A stretch of 64,000 nt of DNA from Gammaproteobacteria bacterium UBA4421 (lineage in GTDB: Bacteria; Pseudomonadota; Gammaproteobacteria; Pseudomonadales; Azotimanducaceae): positions 1-64,000 of the forward strand of contig DGQF01000006.1 of NCBI GenBank assembly GCA_002389675.1. Direction: 5' to 3'. The notes below the pieces were generated by a model. That model made no database searches. It saw nothing but the letters and a program-made list of their open reading frames with translations, and was not told the origin of the DNA. The position numbers were made by a program, and so were the translations under genes. This document shows, in pieces, positions 1 through 8,754 of this stretch; within the stretch, counting starts at the first letter, position 1, and every line of letters starts with the position of its first letter.

Positions 1-660
1 GACTGCGACGCTGACCAGGAAATCTATGCCATGGTATTGGTGGGTGAGGGTGAAAAGTTTTTCTCCGCAGGAGCTGATTTGAAGCTTTTTGCCGATGGCG
101 ATAAAGGGGTGGCGCGCGAAATGGCTGAGCACTTTGGACGTGCTTTTGAAGCACTGTCTGCGTTTCGCGGTGTCACCATTGCCGCGGTCAATGGCTTTGC
201 TATGGGCGGTGGCTTGGAATGTGCGCTGGCCTGTGATATCCGGATTGCAGAGCAGCAAGCCAAGATGGCTCTGCCTGAAGCTACGGTGGGTTTGTTGCCG
301 TGTGGCGGCGGCACACAAAACCTGGCCTGGATGGTGGGTGAAGGTTGGGCTAAACGGATGATTCTTTGCGGCGAGCGGGTGGATGCGCAAACGGCAGAAA
401 AGATAGGCTTGGTTGAAGAAGTAGTTGATACAGGGCAAGCCAAAGGCCGAGCGCTGGCATTGGCTGAATCTGTTGGTCGCCAGAGTCCACCGGCGGTGGC
501 TGCGTGCAAACGTCTTATTCAAAGTGCACGTGCGGGTGATATTGCAGGCGCTTATGCGGTTGAAAGAGACGCGTTTGTGGACTTGTTCGATACCCGCGAT
601 CAACAAGAAGGGGTGAGTGCTTTCTTGGAAAAACGCCCGCCACAATGGACCAATAGCTAG
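1..660 (+). CDS. Enoyl-CoA hydratase/isomerase (crotonase family), 5' end cut by window edge
   Basis: The frame is open from base 1, so the N-terminus lies outside the window; 219 residues are visible. It is a crotonase-fold enzyme adding water across 2-enoyl-CoA. The oxyanion-hole segment FFSAGADLK and the GGGLE segment are present. Both acids expected in active hydratases are there: the Glu of GGGLE (about visible residue 73) and the Glu of LPEATVG (about 93), followed by the GGGTQ turn. It lies 9 bp upstream of a HIBYL-CoA hydrolase gene and then mmsB, so a role in valine or branched-chain catabolism (methacrylyl-CoA hydration) is inferred. The family is broad, so exact substrate is uncertain. 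The ATG at 31 is internal, not the true start. Confidence 0.9.
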   Translation, partial: DCDADQEIYAMVLVGEGEKFFSAGADLKLFADGDKGVAREMAEHFGRAFEALSAFRGVTIAAVNGFAMGGGLECALACDIRIAEQQAKMALPEATVGLLPCGGGTQNLAWMVGEGWAKRMILCGERVDAQTAEKIGLVEEVVDTGQAKGRALALAESVGRQSPPAVAACKRLIQSARAGDIAGAYAVERDAFVDLFDTRDQQEGVSAFLEKRPPQWTNS

Positions 661-669
661 AGTAACGTG

Positions 670-1785
670 ATGTCTGATCAATCCAGTGTGTTAATTGAAG
701 AACATACAACTGCTGCAGGCTTTGTTGTGGGACAAGCCATTCTCAATGTGCCCGCAACGTTGAATTCTTTAAGCCTTGAGATGATTCGTTTGTTAACTCC
801 TGCGTTGCGGGTGTGGGCAGATCGCGCAGATGTTGCGGCTGTTGTAATCACCGCAGCCGGCGATAAAGCATTTTGTGCAGGGGGGGATATCCAAGCCCTG
901 TATCATGCGATCGGTGCCAATCACAAAGCAGGCCAGCAGGTTGACCCTTACCCCTTTGATTTTTTTGCGGAAGAATATCGTTTGGATTATTTGATCCATA
1001 CGTTTCCTAAACCTTTGATTTGCCTTGGCCATGGCATTGTGATGGGTGGCGGTTTGGGTATCTTTGGCGCATCGCAGTTTCGTGTCTTGACCGAGCGCTC
1101 TCGTCTGGCGGTGCCAGAAATCACCATTGGCCTTTTCCCAGATGCGGGTGCAAGTTGGACCTTGCGGCATATGGCGAAACACCATGCTGTCTTTTTAGGG
1201 CTGACCGGTAGTCAAGTTAACGCATCTGATGCTTTGCTTACGGGCATGGGCACACATGTGACGGACCACGATAAACGGGATGCATGGTTGCAGGGTTTGT
1301 TGTCGTTATCTTGGACAGACAATTCAGCGAGCAATGCGGATCTGATCGCTCGATGGTTGGAAGGGGCTGCCGTGCCGATGCTGCCTGACAGTGAGCTGGC
1401 GCGCGTGCCACAGCGGGAGGTTCGCTTTGATGACTTGCTGGGTGAAATTCAGGCTGTTTATGCACTCAAAGGTACTTCGCCGTGGATAGATCGCGGTATT
1501 AATAACTTGCGCAATGGATGTCCGACAACAGCGGGTATCGTGCTGGAACAACTGCGCAGAGTGCAGCAGATGACACTGGCGGAGAGTTTTTGTATGGAGT
1601 TGACCGTGGCGACGCACTGCGCACAGAACGCCGACTTCTACGAGGGTGTGCGAGCCCTGCTTATTGATAAAGACAATACCCCGCGCTGGGCGTTTGACGC
1701 AGTTGAATCACTGCCGCGAGATCATGTGTTAAGTCACTTTGAGGCGCCGTGGTCACATCATCCCCTGGCAGATTTAGGCCAGTGA
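670..1785 (+). CDS. 3-hydroxyisobutyryl-CoA hydrolase (HIBCH-type enoyl-CoA hydratase/isomerase family)
   Basis: 371-residue crotonase-superfamily thioesterase that splits 3-hydroxyisobutyryl-CoA in valine breakdown. The HIBCH signature is clear: FCAGGDI (about 68-74), GHGIVMGGGLG (about 120-130) and VPEITIGLFPDAGAS, whose Glu150 and Asp158 match the catalytic Glu/Asp pair of the family. The length fits HIBCH rather than the roughly 260-residue hydratases. A GTG codon lies directly before the ATG (667); the ATG at 670 is preferred. It follows the upstream hydratase by 9 bp and precedes mmsB by 25 bp, giving three consecutive valine-pathway steps in one probable operon. Confidence 0.9.
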   Translation: MSDQSSVLIEEHTTAAGFVVGQAILNVPATLNSLSLEMIRLLTPALRVWADRADVAAVVITAAGDKAFCAGGDIQALYHAIGANHKAGQQVDPYPFDFFAEEYRLDYLIHTFPKPLICLGHGIVMGGGLGIFGASQFRVLTERSRLAVPEITIGLFPDAGASWTLRHMAKHHAVFLGLTGSQVNASDALLTGMGTHVTDHDKRDAWLQGLLSLSWTDNSASNADLIARWLEGAAVPMLPDSELARVPQREVRFDDLLGEIQAVYALKGTSPWIDRGINNLRNGCPTTAGIVLEQLRRVQQMTLAESFCMELTVATHCAQNADFYEGVRALLIDKDNTPRWAFDAVESLPRDHVLSHFEAPWSHHPLADLGQ

Positions 1786-1810
1786 AATTTAATAAGAGGG
1801 TAGAAGAGTA

Positions 1811-2713
1811 ATGACAGCAATAGGATTTATCGGCTTGGGCAATATGGGTGGCCCCATGGCGGCCAATCTAGCGGCAGCCGGCCATACCGTAAAAGTCTTC
1901 GACTTGGTGCCCGATTTGATGGCGTCTGTTGCAGGCGGAATAGCTTGCTCGTCGGCGCTGCAGGCGGCTCAAGATGTGGATGTCTTTGTCAGCATGTTAC
2001 CTGCAGGGCAACACGTGCGCGGCCTTTATTTGGGTAACGAGCAGCAACCGGGGTTGCTCAGTCAGATGGCGGCGTCAACTTTGGTGATTGATTGCTCGAC
2101 TATAGATCCGGCAAGCGCGCGGGCGGTTGGTGAAGCGGCCGGTTCATTGGGTATTGATATGATAGATGCGCCTGTCTCAGGCGGGACGGCTGGTGCCCAA
2201 AACGGCACGCTGACGTTTATTGTGGGCGGTTCCCCGAACGCTTTTGATCGGGCGGAGCCGGTATTATCGGTGATGGGCGCAAATACTTTTCACGCTGGCG
2301 GTGCCGGCGCAGGTCAGGTGGCCAAAATCTGTAACAATATGCTGCTGGCGATTCTCATGTCCGGCACGGCGGAAGCGCTATCGCTAGGCGTAGATAATGG
2401 TTTGGATCCGGCTGTACTTTCAGAAATCATGAAAGTGTCTTCGGGCGGTAATTGGGCGCTGAATGTATACAACCCGTTTCCTGGCGTCATGGAAGGTGTG
2501 CCCGCGTCGCGTGGCTATGAGGGTGGATTTCTGGTTGACTTGATGCGCAAAGATTTGAACTTGGCGTTACAGACGGCCCAGGCAAGCGATAGCGCCATTC
2601 CACTAGGTGGATTGGCGAACAATCTTTATCAGGTGCATCGTCAGACCCACGACGCGGGACGACTGGACTTTTCTAGCATTGCTTGGCTGTATAAACCTGA
2701 TCTGAAAAAATAA
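1811..2713 (+). CDS. mmsB: 3-hydroxyisobutyrate dehydrogenase
   Basis: 300-residue beta-hydroxyacid dehydrogenase oxidising 3-hydroxyisobutyrate to methylmalonate semialdehyde with NAD+. The N-terminal Rossmann motif GLGNMG (8-13), the substrate-binding segment DAPVSGG (119-125) and the catalytic Lys172 in GQVAKICNN are all visible. The all-helical C-terminal domain is complete, and the length is typical of the family. The start ATG at 1811 has a purine-rich stretch upstream (GAGGGTAGAAG). It is the third gene of the valine catabolic set. Glyoxylate or tartronate semialdehyde reductases are close relatives, but context favours MmsB. Confidence 0.92.
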   Translation: MTAIGFIGLGNMGGPMAANLAAAGHTVKVFDLVPDLMASVAGGIACSSALQAAQDVDVFVSMLPAGQHVRGLYLGNEQQPGLLSQMAASTLVIDCSTIDPASARAVGEAAGSLGIDMIDAPVSGGTAGAQNGTLTFIVGGSPNAFDRAEPVLSVMGANTFHAGGAGAGQVAKICNNMLLAILMSGTAEALSLGVDNGLDPAVLSEIMKVSSGGNWALNVYNPFPGVMEGVPASRGYEGGFLVDLMRKDLNLALQTAQASDSAIPLGGLANNLYQVHRQTHDAGRLDFSSIAWLYKPDLKK

Positions 2714-2734
2714 CCCGTGCGGGGGCTGATTGGT

Positions 2735-3496
2735 TTAGATTTTAACGACGCCGAGCCCCGTGCCTCCCTCGTTGTCTTCCTGTTGAGCAACGACAATGCC
2801 GGCCCCAGGCCAATCTAGGCCTAATTGAGGGGTCTCACCGTTTTGCCAGGAAAACGGGCGCAGCTGTCTTTTTACCGCGCCGCGGAACTGGGCGCGTGCC
2901 ACAATTTCTTGGCCGAGATAGCAGCCTTTGTCAAAATCGACCGCACCTAATTGATCTAGATTGAGCATTTGCGGTAAAAATTGCTCACTTACCGGTGAGC
3001 TCACAAGACAAAAACCTTGATCTATCAGCCATGCATTGACCGATGCGGATTGATCTTCTCTGGGGATGTCTGGATCGGTATGCAAATGTAGAAATCGATC
3101 ATCACCCAGCGGATGATCCGAGGGAGTGGTGTTAAGGCTCACGCTTCTGACCGCGTCGATGTTGGCGCTGCATTTAGAAAAATTGATGTAGGGTTTGAGA
3201 AAGCCTGCGACGCGTTTGAGCAGTGATTGATGGATGAGCAAGCCAACACCTTCAGGTAGGGCGAGGGCCCAACCGTTGGCCAACACCCGCCCTTTGATGG
3301 TGCAAATTGCCATAGGTATTGTGGTGGTTTGGCTTAATTTTTGACAGTCGCAGGTGAGGTAGCCCTGCAGGAATTCAGCTGCATGTTGGCCTTGGATGAC
3401 ATACAAGCAAACATCTTGCCATTGAGGTGATGCCGCCACCGCTTCTAGTGATTCTTGGGCATGTTTCTTGATGGGGTTGTCTCTCATATTTGGCAT
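2735..3496 (-). CDS. ygfZ: tRNA-modifying/Fe-S cluster protein YgfZ (folate-binding, GcvT-like)
   Basis: 253-residue folate-binding protein related to the T protein of glycine cleavage; the family supports Fe-S enzymes such as MiaB. The defining motif KGCYLGQE is at 190-197, with the conserved Cys192, followed by a basic segment. It is somewhat shorter than E. coli YgfZ (about 326), so part of the C-terminal barrel is reduced. The ATG at 3496 is backed by AAGGA 7 nt upstream; a second ATG three codons in is possible. It faces away from sdhE-ygfX, the classical gammaproteobacterial arrangement, and converges with mmsB. Confidence 0.9.
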   Translation of the reverse strand: MPNMRDNPIKKHAQESLEAVAASPQWQDVCLYVIQGQHAAEFLQGYLTCDCQKLSQTTTIPMAICTIKGRVLANGWALALPEGVGLLIHQSLLKRVAGFLKPYINFSKCSANIDAVRSVSLNTTPSDHPLGDDRFLHLHTDPDIPREDQSASVNAWLIDQGFCLVSSPVSEQFLPQMLNLDQLGAVDFDKGCYLGQEIVARAQFRGAVKRQLRPFSWQNGETPQLGLDWPGAGIVVAQQEDNEGGTGLGVVKI

Positions 3497-3623
3497 GGAT
3501 TATCCTTCGCGCTCGGCGGTATACCCGTTAAACTCACATAACTTCAAGCCGATCATGGTTGTGAGCTAGGCTGGCATTATGGCACGCTTTGATGAATACC
3601 GATGACTATCTAGGGAAGAAACG

Positions 3624-3878
3624 ATGAGTGATGTGAATCGCCACAAACAACTGTATTGGCGTAGCCGGCGAGGCATGCTGGAGTTGGAACTCAAACTCAT
3701 TCCTTTTCTGCGCGATGATTTTAGCACGTTGAGTGAAGCCGAACAGCAGGCATACGCGCGTATGCTTGAAGAAGAAGACTGGCAGTTGTTTGATTGGCTG
3801 CAGCAGAGGGAGATACCGCAGGATAAATTGATTCAACAAGTGGTTGATAAGATTATTGCCAATCGCGGGCGTTTGTGA
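3624..3878 (+). CDS. sdhE: FAD assembly factor SdhE (succinate dehydrogenase assembly factor)
   Basis: 84-residue small helical protein that helps attach FAD covalently to the flavoprotein subunit of succinate dehydrogenase. The family's RGxxE motif is present as RGMLE (16-20), and the length matches E. coli SdhE (88). The ATG at 3624 follows GGGAAGAAACG. Its stop overlaps the GTG start of ygfX (GTGA), indicating translational coupling. The intergenic region with ygfZ (3497-3623) should hold divergent promoters, but no consensus is convincing. Confidence 0.92.
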   Translation: MSDVNRHKQLYWRSRRGMLELELKLIPFLRDDFSTLSEAEQQAYARMLEEEDWQLFDWLQQREIPQDKLIQQVVDKIIANRGRL

Positions 3879-4234
3879 AGCTGACCTATCAGCGCTGCGC
3901 CACGCGCCGTTTAACGGCGGCTACATGGGTGGCTTTAGTCGCCAGCATAGGCGAATTTTGGCTAGGCTTAATGGGTCTAAGTTTGGCTCTGGTGGCCTCT
4001 ACACGATGGCTCAGAGGTGTGTGGGGCGGCGGGATTGACGTGCTTCAAATTGATGCCACAGACATAAAAAACACCTGGATTAGTAGATTTGCAGTGGCTT
4101 TGGACAGCCGTAGCCCGGGCCCTTCGGTTTGGTTATTTAAAGACGAGTTTGATGCTGCTCAATGGGCTGCTCTGTTGCGATTGTTGCACAGTCACTCGTC
4201 GGCTCAAGTCTTGGGTCGGAGCATATCAAACTGA
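3875..4234 (+). CDS. ygfX: YgfX family membrane protein
   Basis: 119-residue protein of the YgfX family, a poorly conserved inner-membrane partner always found beside sdhE. A hydrophobic double segment spans about residues 16-46, followed by a soluble tail, as in the family. It begins at GTG in a GTGA overlap with sdhE. The E. coli homologue has been described as affecting FtsZ/MreB, but its true role is unsettled. Identification rests mainly on position, size and topology because the sequence is diverged. Its 3' end overlaps the 3' end of nadB by 31 bp on the opposite strand. Confidence 0.75.
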   Translation: MKLTYQRCATRRLTAATWVALVASIGEFWLGLMGLSLALVASTRWLRGVWGGGIDVLQIDATDIKNTWISRFAVALDSRSPGPSVWLFKDEFDAAQWAALLRLLHSHSSAQVLGRSISN

Positions 4235-5820
4235 TCCATGCTGCCCGGAAACATGATGGTGTCTTTGGCGTTTGCCTCTTGACCGGGGTAATCAAGATTA
4301 AAGTTAAGGCCACGACTCTCTTCGCGCTTCATAGCTGAGCGTACAATCAGTTCAGCCACGTTAACCAGATTGCGTAGCTCGATAAGATCATCGTTGATGC
4401 GGTAGTTGACGTAGTACTCGTTGATTTCAAGCTTGAGTAAATCAATACGGTGCTGCGCGCGCTGCAGTCGTTTGTTAGTGCGGACAATTCCGACATAGTC
4501 CCACATGAAACGTCTTAATTCGTCCCAGTTGTGTGCGATGACGACCGACTCGTCAGAGTCAGTCACTTTCGACTCGTCCCAGTGTGGCACGATAGGAAGT
4601 TCCACGCTGGCCTTGAGTTGGCTGCGTATTTTGTTAGCGGCGTTGCGTGCAAAGACCAAACATTCCAGCAGGGAATTACTTGCCAAACGATTGGCCCCGT
4701 GCAGGCCTGAATAGGATACCTCGCCGACCGCAAAGAGGTTAGGTAGATCAGTTCGTCCGTGGCGGTCAATCAAAACACCGCCACAGGTATAATGTGCTGC
4801 GGGCACCACTGGCAGTGGATCTTGGCGCATATCAATCCCCAGAGATAGGCATCGATCGAATATATTTGGGAAATGAGTTTCAATAAATGAATTAGATCGG
4901 TGACTGATATCCAGATACACACAATCCGCGCCAAGGCGTTTCATTTCGTGATCGATGGCGCGTGCAACAATATCTCTGGGCGCCAATTCAGCACGTTTGT
5001 CGAACCGTTGCATGAAGCGCTGGCCATCGGGCAGGCGCAGCAGGCCGCCTTCTCCACGGACTGCCTCTGAAATCAAAAAGCTGCCGGCATGAGGGTGATA
5101 CAGGCAAGTCGGGTGAAATTGGTTGAACTCCATATTAGCTACTCGGCATCCCGCACGCCAAGCCATAGCAATACCGTCGCCGGTAGACCCATCGGGGTTG
5201 CTGGTATAGAGGTAAACTTTACTGGCGCCACCGGTTGCCAATACGACAAACTGCGCTTGAAAGACCTCGACAACACCAGTTGTGCGATTCAACGCATAGG
5301 CACCGGCGCAGCGGCTTGGATAGCGTCCCAGTTTTGATAAATTGACGAGGTCAATAACCAATCGATCGTTGATTAGTTCAATGTTGGGGTGATCAAGTAC
5401 CTGCGCGGTCAACTTTTCGGTAATGGCGCGGCCAGTGGCATCCGCGACGTGTAACACTCGGCGTTGACTATGGCCACCTTCTCGTGTGAGGTGAAACTCA
5501 TTGTTTTCCCGGTCGAAATCTACGCCCCAGCGTAACAGTTGGTTGATGACCTCAGGCGCATTTTCAACCACCATATTGACAATTTTCTCATCGCAAAGTC
5601 CGGCGCCAGCATCTATGGTGTCGCGGGCATGGTCGGAGAACTGGTCAGCTGGATCTGTCACGGCAGCGACGCCCCCCTGTGCCCAGTGGGAAGAACCGGT
5701 CGTGAGATCACCTTTGCATAATACGGTGACGCGGGCATGATCCGCCAGCTGGAGTGCGGTTGCTAGACCTGCAGCGCCGCCGCCGATGATCAATATGTCT
5801 GTTGAAAAACGCTGGGACAA
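4204..5820 (-). CDS. nadB: L-aspartate oxidase
   Basis: 538-residue flavoprotein that oxidises aspartate to iminoaspartate, the first step of de novo NAD synthesis. The FAD-binding GGGAAG (13-18) is at the N-terminus. The REGGHSQRR and HVADATG segments of the active site and the GEVSYSGLHGANRLASNS segment near the flavin are intact. It is full length compared with E. coli NadB (540). It is divergent from rpoE across 135 bp, a very common gammaproteobacterial pairing, and overlaps the 3' end of ygfX. The start ATG at 5820 fits the family N-terminus (MSQRFSTDILIIGGG). Confidence 0.96.
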   Translation of the reverse strand: MSQRFSTDILIIGGGAAGLATALQLADHARVTVLCKGDLTTGSSHWAQGGVAAVTDPADQFSDHARDTIDAGAGLCDEKIVNMVVENAPEVINQLLRWGVDFDRENNEFHLTREGGHSQRRVLHVADATGRAITEKLTAQVLDHPNIELINDRLVIDLVNLSKLGRYPSRCAGAYALNRTTGVVEVFQAQFVVLATGGASKVYLYTSNPDGSTGDGIAMAWRAGCRVANMEFNQFHPTCLYHPHAGSFLISEAVRGEGGLLRLPDGQRFMQRFDKRAELAPRDIVARAIDHEMKRLGADCVYLDISHRSNSFIETHFPNIFDRCLSLGIDMRQDPLPVVPAAHYTCGGVLIDRHGRTDLPNLFAVGEVSYSGLHGANRLASNSLLECLVFARNAANKIRSQLKASVELPIVPHWDESKVTDSDESVVIAHNWDELRRFMWDYVGIVRTNKRLQRAQHRIDLLKLEINEYYVNYRINDDLIELRNLVNVAELIVRSAMKREESRGLNFNLDYPGQEANAKDTIMFPGSMDQFDMLRPKT

Positions 5821-5955
5821 AGAGCGTCTCCCCTTTTATGTTTGGCTTCGATTCACAAAGTATAGCCCTTCGTGCTGGTATCTCGTGCATTAGATCGGCA
5901 GAATATTGTTCCTTAACGGCATCCTCAATCGCCGTGGTGTTCATGCGGAGCTAAA

Positions 5956-6537
5956 TTGGCGGAAGATACCGACAAAGAACTGGTGAAACGCGTTCAAAAA
6001 GGCGATCTTGCTGCGTTTGACATGCTGTTTGCGAAATACCAGGTCAAAGTGCTGAATCTGGTTGCGCGTTATGTCCGGGATCAGGAAGAGGTGAAAGATG
6101 TTACCCAAGACGCCTTCATCAAAGCCTATCGCGCATTACCTAAATTTCGCGGCGATAGCGCGTTCTATACGTGGCTCTACCGCATCGCCATTAATACGGC
6201 AAAAAACCATTTAGTTACCCGTGGTCGTCGTCCACCCAGTACCGATGTCGACATAGACGATGCGGATTATCGTGACGATGCAGACCTTCTGCGTGACGTC
6301 GACAGTCCAGAAGCCGCACTCGCGCGCGACCAATTGCAGGATACCATCAGTCGAGCGCTGCAAGCGTTGCCTGACGACTTGCGTACCGCGTTAACGTTGC
6401 GCGAATTTGACGGCCTTAGCTATGAGCAGATCGCCCAAATTATGGCGTGTCCCGTTGGGACCGTGCGCAGTCGCATTTTTCGTGCCCGCGAGTTTGTTGA
6501 TCAGCAAATGCAAAATGTGATGCAAGGCGAGTCGTAA
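5956..6537 (+). CDS. rpoE: RNA polymerase sigma-E factor (RpoE/AlgU), TTG start
   Basis: 193-residue group 4 (ECF) sigma factor for envelope stress. Region 2 is nearly identical to E. coli RpoE (RGDSAFYTWLYRIA and NTAKN segments), and region 4 carries LTLREFDGLSYEQIA and CPVGTVRSRIFRAR. The start is TTG at 5956 with GGAG 5 nt upstream; no ATG lies before the conserved region. It is followed after 93 bp by its anti-sigma factor rseA. No sigma-E-type autoregulatory promoter was found in the 135-bp gap with nadB, although one is usual in the family. Confidence 0.96.
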   Translation: MAEDTDKELVKRVQKGDLAAFDMLFAKYQVKVLNLVARYVRDQEEVKDVTQDAFIKAYRALPKFRGDSAFYTWLYRIAINTAKNHLVTRGRRPPSTDVDIDDADYRDDADLLRDVDSPEAALARDQLQDTISRALQALPDDLRTALTLREFDGLSYEQIAQIMACPVGTVRSRIFRAREFVDQQMQNVMQGES

Positions 6538-6630
6538 AATAGAACTATTTTTAATTTGGCTGGTCTATGACAGAGCGAAAAGGCCACAGCCAAAGTTTAT
6601 GCCACGAATGGGATAGAGGGTTCAGGATAT

Positions 6631-7284
6631 ATGTCGGAAAAATTACGTGAGTCGTTGTCCGCAGCCATGGACGGGGAAGCAGACGCTTTTGAACTGAGGC
6701 GCGTATTTGATGAAGCTAAACATGATCAAGATCTGCGGGAACAGTGGCACCGTTTTCACCTGATGCGTGACGTTTTGCGGCAAGACCTTGAAAATTATGA
6801 CCGTGAATTCAAGGGTCGGGTTTGGAGCAGTCTACTCAAAGGTGCGCCCGCATCAGAACAAGACGCTGAAAGGGTGTTGACGCTGGCGTCTCGGATCGAA
6901 GCGCCACTGCGAGGTAGTTGGTGGCCGCGTATGCTGGTTGCTGGCTTCGCCATCATTTTGGCGGCTGGGGTTTTCTTTACGACTGGCTTGTTGGGTATAG
7001 ATCCCGAAGGTAGCGCAGATCAAATGACGATGGCGAGCAGCGGCGCAACGGACGTCGATGAAGTCCTGAGTCAGGGTGCTGCGGTGACAGAACCGGTCCT
7101 GTATAGCAATGCAACAGCCATCGACCGGCAGCGGCACAATGCCCTAATGCTTCATCATATTCAGCAGCGCGCAATGAACCAGTCAGGGGTCGTTTCCTTC
7201 ACTAAGATGGCCGCCTTCAGCGACGGCTTGCGGGCTCAGCCGGCAGGCTTGGCGATCGACCCGATGGCACGCCGAGCGCCGTGA
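6631..7284 (+). CDS. rseA: Anti-sigma-E factor RseA/MucA
   Basis: 217-residue inner-membrane anti-sigma factor. The cytoplasmic N-terminus (SEKLRESLSAAMDGEAD) matches the sigma-E binding domain of RseA/MucA. One membrane span covers about 100-122, and a periplasmic domain contains an HHIQQRAMNQSG segment typical of the RseB-binding part. On stress it would be cut by a DegS/AlgW-type protease and then by RseP, whose gene is in this window at 39841. The stop overlaps the rseB start (GTGA), so the two are translationally coupled. Confidence 0.93.
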   Translation: MSEKLRESLSAAMDGEADAFELRRVFDEAKHDQDLREQWHRFHLMRDVLRQDLENYDREFKGRVWSSLLKGAPASEQDAERVLTLASRIEAPLRGSWWPRMLVAGFAIILAAGVFFTTGLLGIDPEGSADQMTMASSGATDVDEVLSQGAAVTEPVLYSNATAIDRQRHNALMLHHIQQRAMNQSGVVSFTKMAAFSDGLRAQPAGLAIDPMARRAP

Positions 7285-8387
7285 GGTCGTCTTTTGTTGC
7301 AGGTTGGGCGCTGACCATTTATGTGGCGCTATTTACTATTTCCGAGCGAGCGCAAGCCCAGAGTGTAGAAGCGCAACCTCTAAATCTGCGCGCAGATGTT
7401 TCGGCGCATCAGCTCCTGCGGCAAATGGACGCGGCCTTTTCTGATTTAGCTTATGACGGCGTTTTCAGCTATCTCATGGGTGATGACCTGGCCAGCCTTA
7501 GGGTAGTGCATAAAGTTATTGATGGCGTAAGGCGTGAGAGATTGGTGCACTTGAACGGAGCGCCCCGCGAAATCGTCCGTGCAGGGGAAACCGTTTCTTT
7601 CTTAGTGATGCCGGGAGATGATCTTTATGGATTGGGGCGAAGTATTGATTCAGGACCTTTTGCCCGTGCTTTTGTCCGTGAGTTCGATCGGATAGATAGT
7701 ACCTATCGAGTGACTAAAACCGGTCACGGGCGAGTCGCTGGACGTCAAGCGGTTAAGGTGGAAGTGCGCCCGAAGGATCATCATCGTTATGGCTACAAAC
7801 TTTGGCTGGATCGAGACACTGCGCTTCTATTGCGGTCGGAATTGGTTGATCACAAAGGGAATAAGCTGGAAATCTTCATGTTCAACCAACTCAAGCTCGG
7901 TGAAAGTGTTCTTGATGATGCATTAACGCCTCTGCAGGCGCACGACACAGAGGTTAGTCTGTTGACCTTAAAGCCGCCCGCAGTGGAGCAGCGTGAAGCC
8001 GCTAACGCACGTGTTAGTCGAACGCAATGGCATCCACAGTGGGTGCCTGCAGGCTTTAAAATCGCCAGCGCTGATGACTCTCGCGACGATAGTTTGACTC
8101 GAAAGTCGCCTGCCAAGCGGTCTTTGGGTCTGTCATTGAGCCGAGTGATGTATAGCGATGGCATTGCGACTTTTTCGTTATATGTTGAGCCTATGCCCGC
8201 CAGCGGGGCGGCCCGCTTGTTGTCTAAAAATGGCGCGACTGTGGCGCTCAACCATAAAGTTAGGGGGCGCAGTGGCCCCTATTTGGTGACCCTCGTGGGC
8301 GAGATACCGGTGCAGACTGCGCAGAATATTGTTTTGTCGGTGTCGCAACGGGTAATTTCAGACGCTCAGGGTGCGCCAAATGAATAA
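7281..8387 (+). CDS. rseB: Periplasmic sigma-E regulatory protein RseB/MucB
   Basis: 368-residue secreted protein that binds RseA and shields it from proteolysis until outer-membrane lipid or LPS signals release it. A signal peptide with a cut after about residue 26 (ERAQA) is followed by the lipoprotein-carrier-like N-domain and the smaller C-domain. The length is a little above E. coli RseB (318). The start is GTG at 7281 inside the rseA stop. The next gene, rseC-like, overlaps it by 8 nt. Confidence 0.92.
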   Translation: MRSSFVAGWALTIYVALFTISERAQAQSVEAQPLNLRADVSAHQLLRQMDAAFSDLAYDGVFSYLMGDDLASLRVVHKVIDGVRRERLVHLNGAPREIVRAGETVSFLVMPGDDLYGLGRSIDSGPFARAFVREFDRIDSTYRVTKTGHGRVAGRQAVKVEVRPKDHHRYGYKLWLDRDTALLLRSELVDHKGNKLEIFMFNQLKLGESVLDDALTPLQAHDTEVSLLTLKPPAVEQREAANARVSRTQWHPQWVPAGFKIASADDSRDDSLTRKSPAKRSLGLSLSRVMYSDGIATFSLYVEPMPASGAARLLSKNGATVALNHKVRGRSGPYLVTLVGEIPVQTAQNIVLSVSQRVISDAQGAPNE

Positions 8388-8754
8388 AATAGCGACCGGC
8401 CAAAATCGCCCCGGTGGCTGCGAGGTTTGTCCGTTAGGCTGTGTCTCAAGCGGGGTGCTAACCGCATCGAGGGAATCAATCGAAGCCTCAGATCTTGTGG
8501 TGGCACCGCCTGCGGGTGCTATAAACAAGGTAACGGGTGTTTTATTTGGTCTGCCATTGGTAACTTTGGTGGTGCTGGTGCTGGTTTTGGAGGTTGGCGG
8601 TATGGCTGATCAGCCACTGATCAGTTTGGGGGTCCTCGCCGGCGCAGCCGCACTATGGTTGCGCATATTGGTGCCTTTTGGGGATAGGCTTCTCGGGGTT
8701 TTACAGTCTCAACCTCTTCCAGCGGATGCGGAAGATAATAGGAATACAGTATGA
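8380..8754 (+). CDS. Reduced RseC/MucC-like membrane protein
   Basis: 124-residue protein in the rseC position. It has a short Cys cluster near the N-terminus, GGCEVCPLGC, then two hydrophobic spans (about 50-72 and 78-96). E. coli RseC (159 residues) has the same order but about 30 extra residues before its cysteines and C-x2-C-x5-C spacing; here it is C-x2-C-x3-C. The ATG at 8380 is chosen over GTG 8371; it overlaps rseB by 8 nt. Its stop overlaps the mucD ATG (ATGA). Assignment rests on position, topology and cysteines; function in the family is unclear (SoxR reduction or sigma-E modulation). Confidence 0.65.
   Translation: MNKIATGQNRPGGCEVCPLGCVSSGVLTASRESIEASDLVVAPPAGAINKVTGVLFGLPLVTLVVLVLVLEVGGMADQPLISLGVLAGAAALWLRILVPFGDRLLGVLQSQPLPADAEDNRNTV

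Noticed and set aside
2714..2734. Possible bidirectional terminator between mmsB and ygfZ (CCCG-TG-CGGG)
   Set aside because: Stem of four with a two-base loop is not stable.
5905..5935. GGAAC on the minus strand upstream of nadB, resembling a sigma-E -35
   Set aside because: No -10 element at 15-17 nt; the nearest TCTAA is 12 nt away.
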